From assembly GCA_001899715.1 (NCBI GenBank), contig MKWI01000023.1:1-64000 (forward strand): a DNA stretch of 64,000 nucleotides, written 5' to 3'. How positions within the stretch are numbered: the stretch's first letter is position 1; every line of letters begins with the position of its first letter. The DNA is from Sphingobium sp. 66-54 (lineage in GTDB: Bacteria > Pseudomonadota > Alphaproteobacteria > Sphingomonadales > Sphingomonadaceae). The notes under the pieces were generated by a model that saw nothing but the letters and a program-made list of their open reading frames with translations, was not told the origin of the DNA and did not search any database. The position numbers and the translations under genes are program-made. This document shows, piece by piece, positions 19,374 to 31,749 of this stretch.

Positions 19374-19470
19374 GCCCCTCCCCTGATGGTCTTGCCACCC
19401 TGTTTGCCCGAGGCTGCGGCAAAGGCCAACGGAAAATGAGGGGGTTATCGGCGGATTATGCTGATCGCGG

Positions 19471-20196
19471 TCATGCGATCGCTTCCGGCGGTGCGGATAT
19501 GAGCGCCGTATCGCCACCATCCGCCTCGTCCGGCCAGCTTGACCGCCGGGGCACGCGACGGTTGAGGAAAATCGCCGGCAGGCGGACGAACATCAGCTCG
19601 CGGTGAATGCGCAGGTCGGTCAGCCGCTCGCGCCAGCGTGGTTGTGGGCGGCGGTTGCGGGTAAGCCAGTCGCGATAGGGCATCCAGTGGCTCGGCTCGT
19701 CGCGCTCGACCACCTTGAAGATGTCCTTGAGCGCCGGGTCGGCCAGCACGACCTTCGAGCGCAGCAGGATGTCGACCTGTCGCATGCCGCGCTGCTCGGT
19801 GAGCATGATGACGCGGCACAGCCGTTCGAACAGCGCGCCGTCCGCTACCACTGCGCGTGTATCCAATTCCTCGATCGAGCGGCCGAAGGCGATGCGGATG
19901 AAATGGTCGATATGGCCGCAACTCCTATCGACCGCGAGCGGCATGCGCCCTTCCCGCTCAAAATAGCGCCGGAACATGAGGTAATGCTTGCGCTCGTCGG
20001 CGCGGTGCTTCTCCACCGCCGCGATGAACGCGGTATCGTCCGGGCAGCGCGCCCGCACCGCCTCCAGCACCCGGTCGAGGCTCGTATAACCGCGATGCTC
20101 GTTATAGAGGTAGATGGAGGCCAGCACGTCGCGGTAGCGCTCCGCGAAGCGCCGGCGCGGCGGTGCCATCGAGTCTCCAGCCCGACCGTGCGTCAT
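19471..20196 (-). CDS. ferritin-like-domain hypothetical protein
   Basis: Helical protein with ExxH-type spacing (EKHRADERKHYLMFRRYFE; DEPSHW). Confidence 0.55.
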   Translation of the reverse strand: MTHGRAGDSMAPPRRRFAERYRDVLASIYLYNEHRGYTSLDRVLEAVRARCPDDTAFIAAVEKHRADERKHYLMFRRYFEREGRMPLAVDRSCGHIDHFIRIAFGRSIEELDTRAVVADGALFERLCRVIMLTEQRGMRQVDILLRSKVVLADPALKDIFKVVERDEPSHWMPYRDWLTRNRRPQPRWRERLTDLRIHRELMFVRLPAIFLNRRVPRRSSWPDEADGGDTALISAPPEAIA

Positions 20197-20290
20197 GAAG
20201 ATGAACCATGCGCCGCCAATCCGGCAGAATTAGGGCGGTCCCGCGCTCGACAAGCAGAGCCCCCCGGCCCCGATCAGATCGCTTGTTGCG

Positions 20291-21070
20291 TCACGCCCTG
20301 CGTTCCAGCATCGCCCTCTCGTCCCGGCGCAAGGTCAGCACCTCGACGCCGGCTCCCGTGACCGCGACCGTATGCTCGAACTGGGCGGAGAGCTTCCGGT
20401 CGTCGGTCATGACCGTCCATCCGTCACCTTGGGTCGAGACCTTATGGGTGCCCTGGTTGACCATCGGCTCTATGGTGAACACCATGCCCTCGCGCAGCTT
20501 CAGGCCCGTCCCCGGCCGTCCGAAATTGAGCACCTGCGGTTCCTCGTGCATCTCACGGCCGATGCCGTGCCCGCAATAATCCCGCACGACCGAATAGCCG
20601 TTCCGTTTCGCATGGCGTTCGATCGCGAAACCGATATCGCCCAGATGCGCGCCCGGCCGCACCTGCCTGATGCCCTGCCACATCGCCTCCTGGGCGACCC
20701 GCACCAGCCGCCGCGCGGCGGGCGGGGCGTTGCCGACCAGATAGGTCTTGCTGGAATCTGCAATAAAACCATTCTTTTCCAGTGTGATATCGAGATTGAT
20801 GATATCGCCATCGCGGATGATCTTGTGCGCATCGGGCACGCCATGGCAGACGACATGATTGATTGAGCAATTCAGCACATATTTGAAGCCATATTGGCCC
20901 TTGCTCGCCGGACGCGCGGCGAGGTCCACGGTGATGAAGCGATCCACCAGATCGTTCACTTCCATCGTCGACATGCCGGCGAGGTCCAGGTCATCCAGCA
21001 TCTCGAAAACGGAGGCCAACAGCCTGCCCGACAGACGCATGAGCGCCAGCTCGTCCGGGGTCTTCACCAT
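20291..21070 (-). CDS. map: type I methionyl aminopeptidase
   Basis: Metal ligands intact: NLDITL...IADSSK, CGHGIGREMHE, FTIEPMV, QFEHTV. Confidence 0.94.
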   Translation of the reverse strand: MVKTPDELALMRLSGRLLASVFEMLDDLDLAGMSTMEVNDLVDRFITVDLAARPASKGQYGFKYVLNCSINHVVCHGVPDAHKIIRDGDIINLDITLEKNGFIADSSKTYLVGNAPPAARRLVRVAQEAMWQGIRQVRPGAHLGDIGFAIERHAKRNGYSVVRDYCGHGIGREMHEEPQVLNFGRPGTGLKLREGMVFTIEPMVNQGTHKVSTQGDGWTVMTDDRKLSAQFEHTVAVTGAGVEVLTLRRDERAMLERRA

Positions 21071-21071
21071 C

Positions 21072-21278
21072 TCAGGCGGCTGCGACCTCCGCGAGGCGCA
21101 CATGCGCCACCTCGAATTGCTGTTTCATGATCTCGTTGAACGATAGCGCCGGATTGGCCTCGGCCAGCATGCCGATCTTCATCCAGAACTCAGCCTGCGC
21201 ATTGATGGAGCGGCACATCACCGCGCTGGCGCGGCGCGCTTCCTCATGCAGCTCGTCGGCAATTTTCACGATACCCAT
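21072..21278 (-). CDS. ParD-like antitoxin family protein
   Basis: MGIVKIADELHEEARRASAVMCRSINAQAEFWMKIGMLAE; resembles the ParD-like family. Confidence 0.75.
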   Translation of the reverse strand: MGIVKIADELHEEARRASAVMCRSINAQAEFWMKIGMLAEANPALSFNEIMKQQFEVAHVRLAEVAAA

Positions 21279-21302
21279 GGAGAGGTCCCTACGGTTAATA
21301 AA

Positions 21303-21328
21303 TATACGATTCGTATATGAATCGTATA
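21303..21328. promoter_or_regulatory. inverted repeat TATACGATTC-N6-GAATCGTATA, candidate operator of the parD-like/map operon
   Basis: Perfect 10-bp arms with 6-bp spacer, directly upstream of the ParD-like start codon. Confidence 0.6.
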
Positions 21329-21384
21329 GTCATCCGTCAATAGGACGCTTGGACATTGCGCGAGCGACTGGGTCGAGTAGCGGT

Positions 21385-21453
21385 TTCCTTATCGCCGTCG
21401 GGTAACGTTCCTTATCGCCGTCGGGTAACGTTCCTTATCGCCGTCGGGTAACG
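21385..21453. repeat. perfect tandem repeat, 3 x 23 bp (TTCCTTATCGCCGTCGGGTAACG)
   Basis: Three identical consecutive copies: 21385-21407, 21408-21430, 21431-21453. Confidence 0.95.
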
Positions 21454-21566
21454 AAAGACTCTGGGCCGTGACTCGCGACATGCTTTCGCGAACGACCCGC
21501 CAATGGATGCAGATGTTCTCATGTGCGGGCGGGCATAAACGTCCCCACATCTCAACTGCCCTCGAC

Positions 21567-21582
21567 TCCTGCCTTCGCAGGA
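21567..21582. repeat. short palindromic intergenic repeat (TCCTGCCTTCGCAGGA)
   Basis: 6-bp stem, 4-nt loop; related copies elsewhere in the window. Confidence 0.6.
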
Positions 21583-21618
21583 ACATGGTCTCGCTTTACG
21601 GGCAGGCGGTGACGTCCC

Positions 21619-22269
21619 TCAGGCCGTCGCCAGCGCCACCTCATATTTGGCGGTCGTCCTGGCGGCCACTTCCTCCGCCGTCACGCCGGGCGCCAACTCG
21701 ACGAGGCGGAAGGGCGACTGGTGATCGGCGCGCTGGAACACGCACAGGTCGGTCACGATCATGTCGACCACATTCTTGCCGGTCAGTGGCAGCGTGCAGG
21801 CGGGGATGAACTTGGCGCTTCCATTCTTGGAGACGTGCTCCATCACCACGATGATCTTCTTGACGCCGGCCACGAGATCCATCGCGCCGCCCATGCCCTT
21901 GATCATCTTGCCGGGGATCATCCAGTTGGCGATGTCACCCGCCTCGCTCACTTCCATCGCACCGAGCACGGCGAGGTCGATATGGCCGCCGCGGATCATC
22001 GCGAAGCTGTCCGCGCTGGAGAAATAGGCCGAGTTGGGCGCCTCACTCACCGTCTGTTTGCCGGCGTTGATGAGGTCCGCATCCTCCTCACCCTCATAAG
22101 GGAACGGGCCGATGCCGAGCAGGCCGTTCTCGGATTGCAGCGTTACCTCCACGCCGGCCGGCACATGGTTGGCCACCAGCGTCGGGATGCCGATGCCGAG
22201 GTTCACATAGAAACCGTCTTGCAGTTCACGCGCCGCGCGGGCGGCCATTTCATCACGATTCCAGGGCAT
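21619..22269 (-). CDS. CoA transferase subunit B (3-oxoacid CoA-transferase)
   Basis: [27 protein letters not shown] motif. Confidence 0.92.
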   Translation of the reverse strand: MPWNRDEMAARAARELQDGFYVNLGIGIPTLVANHVPAGVEVTLQSENGLLGIGPFPYEGEEDADLINAGKQTVSEAPNSAYFSSADSFAMIRGGHIDLAVLGAMEVSEAGDIANWMIPGKMIKGMGGAMDLVAGVKKIIVVMEHVSKNGSAKFIPACTLPLTGKNVVDMIVTDLCVFQRADHQSPFRLVELAPGVTAEEVAARTTAKYEVALATA

Positions 22270-22976
22270 TATGCGGCCTCCCTCTGGCGAACGGTACGGA
22301 ACTCGATCTTCTTCTCATAAGGTGCGCCGAGGATCAGGCGATTGACGTAAATGCCGGGCAGATGGATCGAATCCGGGTCGAGGCTGCCGGTCGGCACCAC
22401 TTCTTCCACCTCGGCCACGCAGACCTTACCGGCGGTCGCCATTGGATGGTTGAAGTTGCGCGCGGTCTTGCGGAAGATGAGGTTGCCGCTCTCGTCCGCC
22501 TTCCAGCCCTTGATGATCGCGATGTCGGCGACGATGCCGCGCTCCAGCACATATTCCTGCCCGTCGAAGACCTTGGTTTCCTTGCCCTCGGCGACCAGCG
22601 TGCCCACGCCGGTTTTGGTATAGAAGCCGGGGATGCCCGCGCCGCCGGCCCGGCAGCGCTCCGCCAGCGTGCCCTGCGGGCAGAACTCCACCTCCAGCTC
22701 GCCCGCCAGATACTGCCGCTCGAACTCCTTGTTCTCGCCGACATAGGAGGAGATCATCTTCCTGATTTGCCGCGTGCGCAGCAACTTGCCCAACCCCTCA
22801 TTGTCGATGCCGGCATTGTTGGAGGCGACGGTGAGGTCCTTCACGCCGGAGTCGCGGATGGCGTCGATCAGCCGCTCGGGAATGCCGCACAGGCCAAAGC
22901 CGCCGCAGCAGATGGTCATGCCGTCGAACAGCAGGCCGTCGAGCGCGGCACGGGCATCGGGATAGAGTTTCTTCAT
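22269..22976 (-). CDS. CoA transferase subunit A (3-oxoacid CoA-transferase)
   Basis: [43 protein letters not shown]. Confidence 0.93.
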   Translation of the reverse strand: MKKLYPDARAALDGLLFDGMTICCGGFGLCGIPERLIDAIRDSGVKDLTVASNNAGIDNEGLGKLLRTRQIRKMISSYVGENKEFERQYLAGELEVEFCPQGTLAERCRAGGAGIPGFYTKTGVGTLVAEGKETKVFDGQEYVLERGIVADIAIIKGWKADESGNLIFRKTARNFNHPMATAGKVCVAEVEEVVPTGSLDPDSIHLPGIYVNRLILGAPYEKKIEFRTVRQREAA

Positions 22977-23198
22977 GAACGACTCCCTGCACGGATAAGC
23001 AATGATGGAGCCGGCCATAGGAGGCGTCCGCCTTCCGGTCAAACCCGCAGCCTTGCCGAAAACGGCAGAAAGAAGCGGTATCCGCCATGCGAAATTCAAC
23101 GCTGCAACGCGAGCGCTTCTCCCACAAGGATCGGGCTGCCCCGCATAGCCGGACAGCCCGATCCCCACGATATATGCACGGCTTATCGCCGGTACACG

Positions 23199-23381
23199 TC
23201 AGATCTTGTCGTCAAGTGCTCCCTTTATGGCACCCTTGACCTTTTGAGCCTTGCCTTTCAGCTCCTGCCCCAGCCCTTCTGTCTTCTTGTCCGGATTGTT
23301 CGTCGCATCGCCCTGCGCCTGCTTGAATTTGCCGGCGGCTTCATTGGCAATACCCTTGGCCTTGTCGGTGAATTCACCCAT
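23199..23381 (-). CDS. CsbD family protein
   Basis: MGEFTDKAKGIANEAAGKFKQAQGDATNNP is typical CsbD. Confidence 0.9.
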   Translation of the reverse strand: MGEFTDKAKGIANEAAGKFKQAQGDATNNPDKKTEGLGQELKGKAQKVKGAIKGALDDKI

Positions 23382-23487
23382 CATTCTCTCCATCTGCGGC
23401 AGCCGAACCCACCGGCCGCGTCATGGGAAGAGAACGAGCGGCCGCGCAAGGCGTTCCGGGCAGTGCGGCGAACCGAGCGGGCGGGGC

Positions 23488-24492
23488 TCAGATCAGCCCA
23501 GCGAGCGGACTGGACGGATCGGCATACATGCGCCGTCCCATCCGCCCGGCGCGATAGGCCATGCGCCCGCTCTCGACAGCGGCACGCATCGCGGCGGCCA
23601 TCAACACCGGATCCTTCGCCTCGGCGATGGCGGTGTTCATCAGCACGCCGGTGCTGCCCAATTCCATGGCAATGGCGGCATCGGAGGCGGTGCCGACGCC
23701 CGCGTCGACGATCACCGGCAGCTTGGTGCCCTCCACGATCAGGCGGATTGTCACGCGATTCTGGATACCAAGCCCCGAGCCGATCGGCGCGCCAAGCGGC
23801 ATGATCGCCACCGCGCCGGCATCCTCCAGCCGCTTGGCGGCGATGGGATCGTCGACGCAATAAACCATCGGCTTGAAGCCTTCCTTGGCGAGAATCTCCG
23901 TCGCACGGATCGTCTCCACCATGTCCGGGTAGAGCGTGCGCGCCTCGCCCAGCACCTCCAGCTTGACCAGCTCCCAACCGCCCGCCTCGCGCGCGAGGCG
24001 CAGCGTACGGATCGCCTCCTCGGCGGTGAAGCAGCCGGCGGTGTTGGGCAGGTAGGTGATCCGCTTGGGGTCGATATAATCGGTCAGCATCGGCGCATTG
24101 GGATCGGTCACGTTCACCCGGCGCACCGCCACCGTCACCATCTCCGCGCCGGAGGCTTCCACCGCCGCCGCGTTCTGGGCGTAATCCTTATATTTGCCGG
24201 TCCCGACGATCAGCCGCGAGCGGAACGTCTTCCCCGCCACCGTCCAGCTATCGTCCGCCAGCGCCGCCGCACCATCGCCGCCGCCGACGAAATGGACGAT
24301 CTCCAACTGGTCGCCATCCTCCACCGTCACGCTGGCGAGCTGCGCGCGCGGCACCACCGTCAGGTTGCGCTCCACCGCCACCTTCTCTGGCGCCAGACCC
24401 AGCTCATTGGCGAGATCGGCGATGGTGAGCCCCGCGCGCACGCGGCGATGCTCGCCGTTCACATGGATGCCGATGGTCCCGTCCACGCTCAT
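23488..24492 (-). CDS. thiG: fused sulfur carrier protein ThiS - thiazole synthase ThiG
   Basis: N-terminal ThiS-like domain ([25 protein letters not shown]...VHFVGGG) continuous with ThiG ([14 protein letters not shown]... [20 protein letters not shown]). Confidence 0.92.
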   Translation of the reverse strand: MSVDGTIGIHVNGEHRRVRAGLTIADLANELGLAPEKVAVERNLTVVPRAQLASVTVEDGDQLEIVHFVGGGDGAAALADDSWTVAGKTFRSRLIVGTGKYKDYAQNAAAVEASGAEMVTVAVRRVNVTDPNAPMLTDYIDPKRITYLPNTAGCFTAEEAIRTLRLAREAGGWELVKLEVLGEARTLYPDMVETIRATEILAKEGFKPMVYCVDDPIAAKRLEDAGAVAIMPLGAPIGSGLGIQNRVTIRLIVEGTKLPVIVDAGVGTASDAAIAMELGSTGVLMNTAIAEAKDPVLMAAAMRAAVESGRMAYRAGRMGRRMYADPSSPLAGLI

Positions 24493-24580
24493 CGCCTGTC
24501 TGCGCCTTTCGCTTTGAGAGCCGTCCCGCCCGCCATATAGGGAGGGCACCAAGCCTCGCAACCAAAAGGACGGACGGCCG

Positions 24581-25024
24581 ATGGCGTCTCCCCGGAAAAT
24601 CTTCGTGCTCAACGGCCCCAATCTCAACCTGCTCGGCACGCGCGAGCCGGAGATTTACGGCTTCGAGACGCTCGACGATATCGCCGAGCGCATGGAGGAT
24701 GAAGCACGCCGCGCCAATGTGGAGGTCGATTTCCGCCAATCCAACCATGAAGGGCATCTGATCGACTGGCTGCACGAGGCCAATGGCGAGAGCGCGCTAG
24801 CCGTCATCCTCAACGCGGGCGCCTACACCCATACGTCACTGGCGCTACATGACGCGATCAAGGCCATCACCGTGCCGGTGATCGAGGTGCACATCTCCAA
24901 CCCGGCGGCACGCGAAAGCTTCCGCCACCACAGCTATGTCGGCATGGCCGCGCGCGGCTCCATCGCCGGCTTCGGCACGCTCGGCTATATGCTGGCGCTA
25001 GAAGCCGCGCTGGAAATGGATTGA
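24581..25024 (+). CDS. aroQ: type II 3-dehydroquinate dehydratase
   Basis: [44 protein letters not shown]. Confidence 0.96.
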   Translation: MASPRKIFVLNGPNLNLLGTREPEIYGFETLDDIAERMEDEARRANVEVDFRQSNHEGHLIDWLHEANGESALAVILNAGAYTHTSLALHDAIKAITVPVIEVHISNPAARESFRHHSYVGMAARGSIAGFGTLGYMLALEAALEMD

Positions 25025-25030
25025 GATCAA

Positions 25031-25255
25031 ATGAAGCCGCCTTCCATTCCACTACCGGCTCTCATTCTCTGGGCGGTTTGTTCCCTGCTGGTTTTCGCTC
25101 TTGGAGTCGGATTTGCCGGTAGTATCGTTGATGTCTTTTCGGTTCCGGTTGGGGCCGATCTTTTAAGCATAGGGTTCTGGGGAATAGCATGGCTTTTGAT
25201 AGTGACTCCGTTCCCTCTGCTCCTCTTGCACTTTGCGCGAAAGCCCAGAAATTGA
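25031..25255 (+). CDS. small putative membrane protein
   Basis: Two hydrophobic segments; follows aroQ by a few bases. Confidence 0.5.
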   Translation: MKPPSIPLPALILWAVCSLLVFALGVGFAGSIVDVFSVPVGADLLSIGFWGIAWLLIVTPFPLLLLHFARKPRN

Positions 25256-25363
25256 TGAAATAAGCCGCACTCTATCTTCCGAGATAGGTTGCCTTCTGGC
25301 ACGAAGGGCAATAGGCCCGTCCGCCAAATCGACAAGAAAAACGGCTCCACGTAAGGGGACACA

Positions 25364-25843
25364 ATGGCCGACAAAACTGAACAGGGCGCAATGCATATAG
25401 ACGTCAAACTCGTGCGTGAGCTTGCCGAAATGCTCGATGCGACCAACCTCACCGAAATCGAGGTGGAGGATGGCGATCGCAAGATCCGCGTGGCACGCAC
25501 CCAGCAAGTGCAAGCCGCCAGCTACGCCGCGCCGGTCATGGCTCCCGCCGCCGCGCCGGCCCCGGCAGCGACTCCGGTCGAGTCTTCCGCGCCCGCTGCA
25601 CCGGACACTGCCGGCGCGATCAAGTCGCCGATGGTCGGCACCTGCTATCTTAAGCCCGAGCCGGACGCGCCGCTCTTCGTCAAGGTCGGAGACAGCGTCA
25701 AGGCGGGGCAGACGCTCCTGATCGTCGAGGCGATGAAGGTGATGAATCCGATCACCGCGCCCGCCGCCGGTACGGTGAAGGCGCTGCTCGTCGAGAACGG
25801 CCAGCCGGTCGAGTATGACCAGCCGCTGATCGTGATCGGCTGA
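25364..25843 (+). CDS. accB: acetyl-CoA carboxylase biotin carboxyl carrier protein
   Basis: Biotinylation motif EAMKVMN and C-terminal biotinyl domain. Confidence 0.95.
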   Translation: MADKTEQGAMHIDVKLVRELAEMLDATNLTEIEVEDGDRKIRVARTQQVQAASYAAPVMAPAAAPAPAATPVESSAPAAPDTAGAIKSPMVGTCYLKPEPDAPLFVKVGDSVKAGQTLLIVEAMKVMNPITAPAAGTVKALLVENGQPVEYDQPLIVIG

Positions 25844-25856
25844 GGGGCCGCACGTC

Positions 25857-27209
<1,353 letters not shown>

Positions 27210-27242
27210 GCCGCTACCCGGCGACCGGACTGGAGAAAGACC

Positions 27243-27581
27243 ATGAAAGCGACCATCTGGCATAATCCGCGCTGCTCGAAATCACGCGAGACGCTGGCGA
27301 TCCTGCAAGCGACGCCGGACGTCGAGATCGAGGTAGTCGATTATCTCAAGACCCCGCCGAGCCGCGAGCAGTTAGCCGCCCTCTATGCCCGTGCCGGCCT
27401 GACCCCGCGCGAGGCGCTCCGCAGGGGTGAGGAAGGCGCCAGGCCCCTCAAGGACGCGGGCGACGACGCGATCCTCGACGCCATGATCGCCGACCCCATC
27501 CTGATCGAGCGCCCGCTGGTCGAGACCGAAAAAGGTGTCCGCCTCGGCCGCCCGCCCGAACGGGTGAAGGAGATATTATAG
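27243..27581 (+). CDS. arsC: ArsC family (arsenate reductase-like) protein
   Basis: MKATIWHNPRCSKSRETL; IERPLVETEKGVRLGRPPE. Confidence 0.92.
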   Translation: MKATIWHNPRCSKSRETLAILQATPDVEIEVVDYLKTPPSREQLAALYARAGLTPREALRRGEEGARPLKDAGDDAILDAMIADPILIERPLVETEKGVRLGRPPERVKEIL

Positions 27582-27742
27582 GCGGATGGAGCGTAGAGCG
27601 CGGGCCCGAGTAGACCGCACGCTTAAGGGATTTGTTGGCTACAGAGCGGATTGTGACCGGACGGAGTCATACGCTTCCGTTCGCCTGATCGCGTCGAAGA
27701 GCCGTTCTTGACCCAACCGCAGTTGGCCAGAAGAAAAAATAA

Positions 27743-27772
27743 CCCTTCGACAAGCCCAAGACGAACGGGCCT
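27743..27772. repeat. dispersed intergenic repeat copy (CCCTTCGACAAGCCCAAGACGAACGGG)
   Basis: Similar to 34911-34941, 34971-35013, 44767-44796. Confidence 0.5.
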
Positions 27773-28007
27773 GTTTGGTCGCAATCCACTCTGGCAGCAG
27801 TGTGTATCTGGCCTCGCACACCGCTCTTACTGTCCATTCGTGTCGAGCGAAGTCGGGATGCCCAAGGCACGGCCGCCCACATCTTCAGCCACTGTGCTTC
27901 CGCGAAGTGGGAGCCTTAGGGCCTAACCGCAGTGTCTTGCCGCCGTGGACTCCCGCTTTCGCAAGAGCATAAGGTGAGAACGATCGAGGGACAGCTCATT
28001 TCACCGC

Positions 28008-30206
28008 TCAAACGAGCTGTGACGGCACTACTGGCAATGAACGGATACGCTTGCCGGTCGCCGCGAAAATCGCATTGGCGACGGCCGGGATGATCGGTGG
28101 CAGCGCAGGTTCGCCCAGCCCCGTCGGCGGGTTGTCGCTGCGCACGAACTCAACCACGATATCCTGAGGCGCCGCATTGATCCGCGCCAACGGGAAATCG
28201 TGGAAATTAGTGCGGTTCGCCGCACCATTCACGATCTCGATCTTCTGCCCGATGATCGTCTGCGCGATTCCGTCGATCACCGATCCCTGCGCCTGATGCA
28301 CGGCATTGATCGGGTTGATGATGTGGCTGCCCACGTCGCCCGCCACCCACACCTTGTCAACCTGAACGCCGCCGCCGCTGTTCACCGCAATGTCGGCGAT
28401 CTCGGCAAAATAACCGCGATGGCTGAAGTAGAAGGCGAAGCCGCGCCCCTTGCCATTGCCGCCAGAGCGACCCTGCCAGTTTGCCATGGCGCAAACCTTG
28501 TCGATCACCGCGCGGGCGCGGCCGGTCTGGAAATCCACCGCCTGCGGCCCTTCGCCGCCCTTGATCGTGCGCATCTCGCCGAGCGTGCGGCGCAGGAATT
28601 CCGGCAGGTCCAGCCCCGCCGCCAGCGCCACCTCGTCGAGAAAACTCTGGAAGGCGTAGGAAAGCCCGTTGGACATGGGCGCGCGCAGGAAGCCGGTCGG
28701 CACATTATTGTCGAGAAAGGTAGCGCCATAGGAGACATCCGCGATCAGCGGCGCGGGCAGCTCGGTCGGGTTCATCGTCGCGCCCTGCGCGGGCTTGCCA
28801 TCGCGATTGAGGCTGACGAAATGATCCTTGAAGGCGATCAGCCTGCCCTGCGCGTCCAGCCCCGCCTCAAAGCTGTGCCAACCGGCCGGGCGAAAGAAAT
28901 CGTGCCGCAGGTCGTCAGTACGGGTATAGATTAGCTTTACCGGCCGTCCGGGCAGCGCCTTCGCGATCTGCGCGACCATCACCATATAATCGTTGCTCAG
29001 CCGCCGACCGAAGCCGCCGCCGATCCGGGTCAGGTTGATGGTGATCGCCTCCAGCGGAATGCCGAGCGCGGCAGCCACCAGCATCCGGCCGGGCTGCGGC
29101 AACTGTGTCGGCGCCCAGATCTCGATCTGGCCGTCCTTGAACAGCGCGGTGCAGTTCTGCGGCTCCAGCGTGCCGTGGGCGAGGAACGGATAATGGTAGC
29201 GCGCATTCACTGTTTTGGCCGCCCCGACCAGCGCCTTGTCCGCATCACCCTTATTGACGATGGAGGTCTCCGGCCCCTTCCCGAACGCCGCGTCCGCGCC
29301 TGCTTCGAACCCCGCCGAGGAATATGTCCGCGCCGCCTCGTCGTCCCACACGATCTTGAGGTCCGCGCGCGCCTTGTCCGCCGCCCACCAGCTCTGCGCG
29401 ACGATAGCGACCGCATCGTTGGCGCCCTTGGGATTATAGCCGCTATTGATCGGCACCACGGCGATGATGCCGGGCTTCCCCTTCACCGCCGAATCATCGA
29501 AGCTGCGGACCGTACCCCCATAAGCCGGGCACATCTCCACCGCGGCATGGATCAGCCCCGGCATCGTTACGTCGATGCCGAACAGCGGCTTGCCCGCCAC
29601 GATCGCCGGTGTATCGACGCCGATTTGCGATTTGCCGATGATGGTGAATTTCGCCGCATCCTTGAGCGCCACCTTGGCCAGATCCGGTGCAGGCTGTTTC
29701 GCTGCTTCGGCGGCAAGCTCGGCATAAGTGACGGCATGCTTGCCCCCCACCTGCATTACCCGACCGCCGCCTGTAGTCAGGCTCGCCGGGTCCACGCCCC
29801 AGCGCGCCGCGGCCGCCTGTACCAGCATCTGCCGCGCCGCCGCGCCCGCCTGCCGCATCGGCAGCCAGTTCATCGGCGTCGCGAAGCTGCCGCCGGCAAG
29901 TTGTGGCCCGTAACGCTTCTCATCCGCGATGGTCTGCTCGACATGGACCTGCGCCCAGTCGACATCCAGCTCCTCGGCGATCAGCATCGGCAGCATCGTC
30001 TTGACGCCCTGGCCAATCTCCGGGTTCTTGGCGCCGATGGTCACGCTGTTGTCCGCGTTGATGCGAATGAAGGCGTTGATGACCGTGGCCACTTCCCCCG
30101 GCTTGGTTGCCGCGAAGGCCATGCGTGCATCGAACGCCAGCACCGCGCCACCGATCAGCGTCGCCTTGATGAGCGAGCGGCGGTCCATGTCCAGCACGGC
30201 GCTCAT
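28008..30206 (-). CDS. xanthine dehydrogenase family molybdopterin-binding subunit (IorB-like), Tat-type leader
   Basis: N-terminal [51 protein letters not shown]. Confidence 0.93.
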   Translation of the reverse strand: MSAVLDMDRRSLIKATLIGGAVLAFDARMAFAATKPGEVATVINAFIRINADNSVTIGAKNPEIGQGVKTMLPMLIAEELDVDWAQVHVEQTIADEKRYGPQLAGGSFATPMNWLPMRQAGAAARQMLVQAAAARWGVDPASLTTGGGRVMQVGGKHAVTYAELAAEAAKQPAPDLAKVALKDAAKFTIIGKSQIGVDTPAIVAGKPLFGIDVTMPGLIHAAVEMCPAYGGTVRSFDDSAVKGKPGIIAVVPINSGYNPKGANDAVAIVAQSWWAADKARADLKIVWDDEAARTYSSAGFEAGADAAFGKGPETSIVNKGDADKALVGAAKTVNARYHYPFLAHGTLEPQNCTALFKDGQIEIWAPTQLPQPGRMLVAAALGIPLEAITINLTRIGGGFGRRLSNDYMVMVAQIAKALPGRPVKLIYTRTDDLRHDFFRPAGWHSFEAGLDAQGRLIAFKDHFVSLNRDGKPAQGATMNPTELPAPLIADVSYGATFLDNNVPTGFLRAPMSNGLSYAFQSFLDEVALAAGLDLPEFLRRTLGEMRTIKGGEGPQAVDFQTGRARAVIDKVCAMANWQGRSGGNGKGRGFAFYFSHRGYFAEIADIAVNSGGGVQVDKVWVAGDVGSHIINPINAVHQAQGSVIDGIAQTIIGQKIEIVNGAANRTNFHDFPLARINAAPQDIVVEFVRSDNPPTGLGEPALPPIIPAVANAIFAATGKRIRSLPVVPSQLV

Positions 30207-30676
30207 GCCTCCACAACCTCGGCAATGCCGGCTGCCTGTTTGATGGCGGCGCGGATGCGCAGATAGGTGGCGCAACGGCAGATATTGCCGCTCATCGCCG
30301 CGTCGATCTCCTTGTCGCTCGGCTTTGGCGTCTTGGTAAGCAGCGCCGTCGCGGACATGATCTGGCCCGCCTGGCAATAGCCGCACTGCGGCACATCAAG
30401 CGCGATCCACGCCTCGCTCACCTTCTTGCCTTCCGGCAGCGTGGCGACATGCTCGATGGTGGTGATCGCCTTGCCGGCCGCCGCGCTGATCGGCGTGATG
30501 CAGGAGCGCACCGCGTTGCCGTCGATATGCACGGTGCAGGCCCCACATAGCCCCATGCCGCAGCCGAACTTGGTGCCGGGCATGTCGAGATCCTCGCGCA
30601 GGGCCCATAGCAGCGGTTTGGTGGGATCGGCGTCGACGCGCCGCTCCTTGCCATTGATCGAAAGGGTGGTCGCCAC
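30203..30676 (-). CDS. (2Fe-2S)-binding protein, small subunit of Mo hydroxylase (IorA-like)
   Basis: [18 protein letters not shown] and [10 protein letters not shown]...GNICRCATY motifs; GTG start. Confidence 0.94.
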   Translation of the reverse strand: MATTLSINGKERRVDADPTKPLLWALREDLDMPGTKFGCGMGLCGACTVHIDGNAVRSCITPISAAAGKAITTIEHVATLPEGKKVSEAWIALDVPQCGYCQAGQIMSATALLTKTPKPSDKEIDAAMSGNICRCATYLRIRAAIKQAAGIAEVVEA

Positions 30677-30831
30677 GTCCGTCTCTCCCCGCCCAAAACC
30701 CGCTGGAACGGTGTGAGCATGCCGAGCCGATCGCCCTGTTGTCAATGTCCACGGCGCTCTCCTAAACAAGACTGGCGCTTTCTGACGCAAGAATGATAAA
30801 GTCCCATATTCCGTGAGTTACAGGAGAGGCT

Positions 30832-31749
30832 TTGGACGACATTGAAGACATCATCACGGCCGCCCGCGCCTGGATCGGGCAGCCCATGGCGCTGGCCACG
30901 GTGGTCGCGGCGGCGGGCTCCGCGCCCCGTCCGCGCGGGGGCCATATGCTCGTCGCGGCGGACGGACGCTTTGCCGGTTCCATCTCCGGCGGCTGCGTCG
31001 AATATGATGTATTCGCGCTCGCCGAACAGGTCATCGCGGGCGCCCCGGCCGGCGTCACCCGCTACGGCGCCGGCGATCCGGGCGAATGGCTGCCTGGCTT
31101 GCCCTGCGGCGGTGAAATCGGCGTGCTGGTCCAGCCCGTTTCCCCGGCCGGATTCGCGCCCGCCCTGTTCGACGAGATCGCAGCGGCACGCGCGACCGGC
31201 ACGCCCCTCGCTCTCTCGACCGACCTGGCCACCGGCGTCACCGTCAAGGGCGCGCATGAGGGGCAGTTCGTCAACGTTTACGAGCCGGCGCGACGACTGC
31301 TCATCGTCGGCGCGGTGCAGATCGCGCAGGCGCTCGCCGCCATCGCGCGGACCATCGGTTTTTCCGTCACCGTCAACGATCCGCGCGAGCGTTTCCTAAG
31401 TGCCGACCGCTTCCCCGATACCACACTGAGCGATGCGTGGCCGGACGCGGCCGTCGCTGCCTTCGCGCCCGACGCGCAGGCGGCGGTTGTCACGCTCAGC
31501 CATGACGTCAAGATCGACGACCCCGCGCTGGCCGCCGCCCTCGCCGCGCCGACCGGTTACATCGGCGCGCTCGGTTCACGCGGCAACCAGCGTCGGCGCC
31601 TTGATAGACTCGCCGCGCTGGGCTTCGGCCCGGCCGATCTTGCCCGGATCGACGGGCCGGCTGGTGTTCCCATTGGCGGCCTCGGCCCGCAAGAGATTGC
31701 CCTCTCCATCGCGGCCGGCATGGTAGCGAGGTTCCGTGGCGCACGCTGA
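30832..31749 (+). CDS. XdhC family protein (Mo-cofactor maturation)
   Basis: SAPRPRGGHMLVAADGRFAGSISGGCVE; YIGALGSRGNQRRR; TTG start with GGAGAG RBS. Confidence 0.92.
   Translation: MDDIEDIITAARAWIGQPMALATVVAAAGSAPRPRGGHMLVAADGRFAGSISGGCVEYDVFALAEQVIAGAPAGVTRYGAGDPGEWLPGLPCGGEIGVLVQPVSPAGFAPALFDEIAAARATGTPLALSTDLATGVTVKGAHEGQFVNVYEPARRLLIVGAVQIAQALAAIARTIGFSVTVNDPRERFLSADRFPDTTLSDAWPDAAVAAFAPDAQAAVVTLSHDVKIDDPALAAALAAPTGYIGALGSRGNQRRRLDRLAALGFGPADLARIDGPAGVPIGGLGPQEIALSIAAGMVARFRGAR

Noticed and set aside
24493-24580. TPP riboswitch before thiSG
   Set aside because: The intergenic stretch is short and lacks recognisable THI-box sequence
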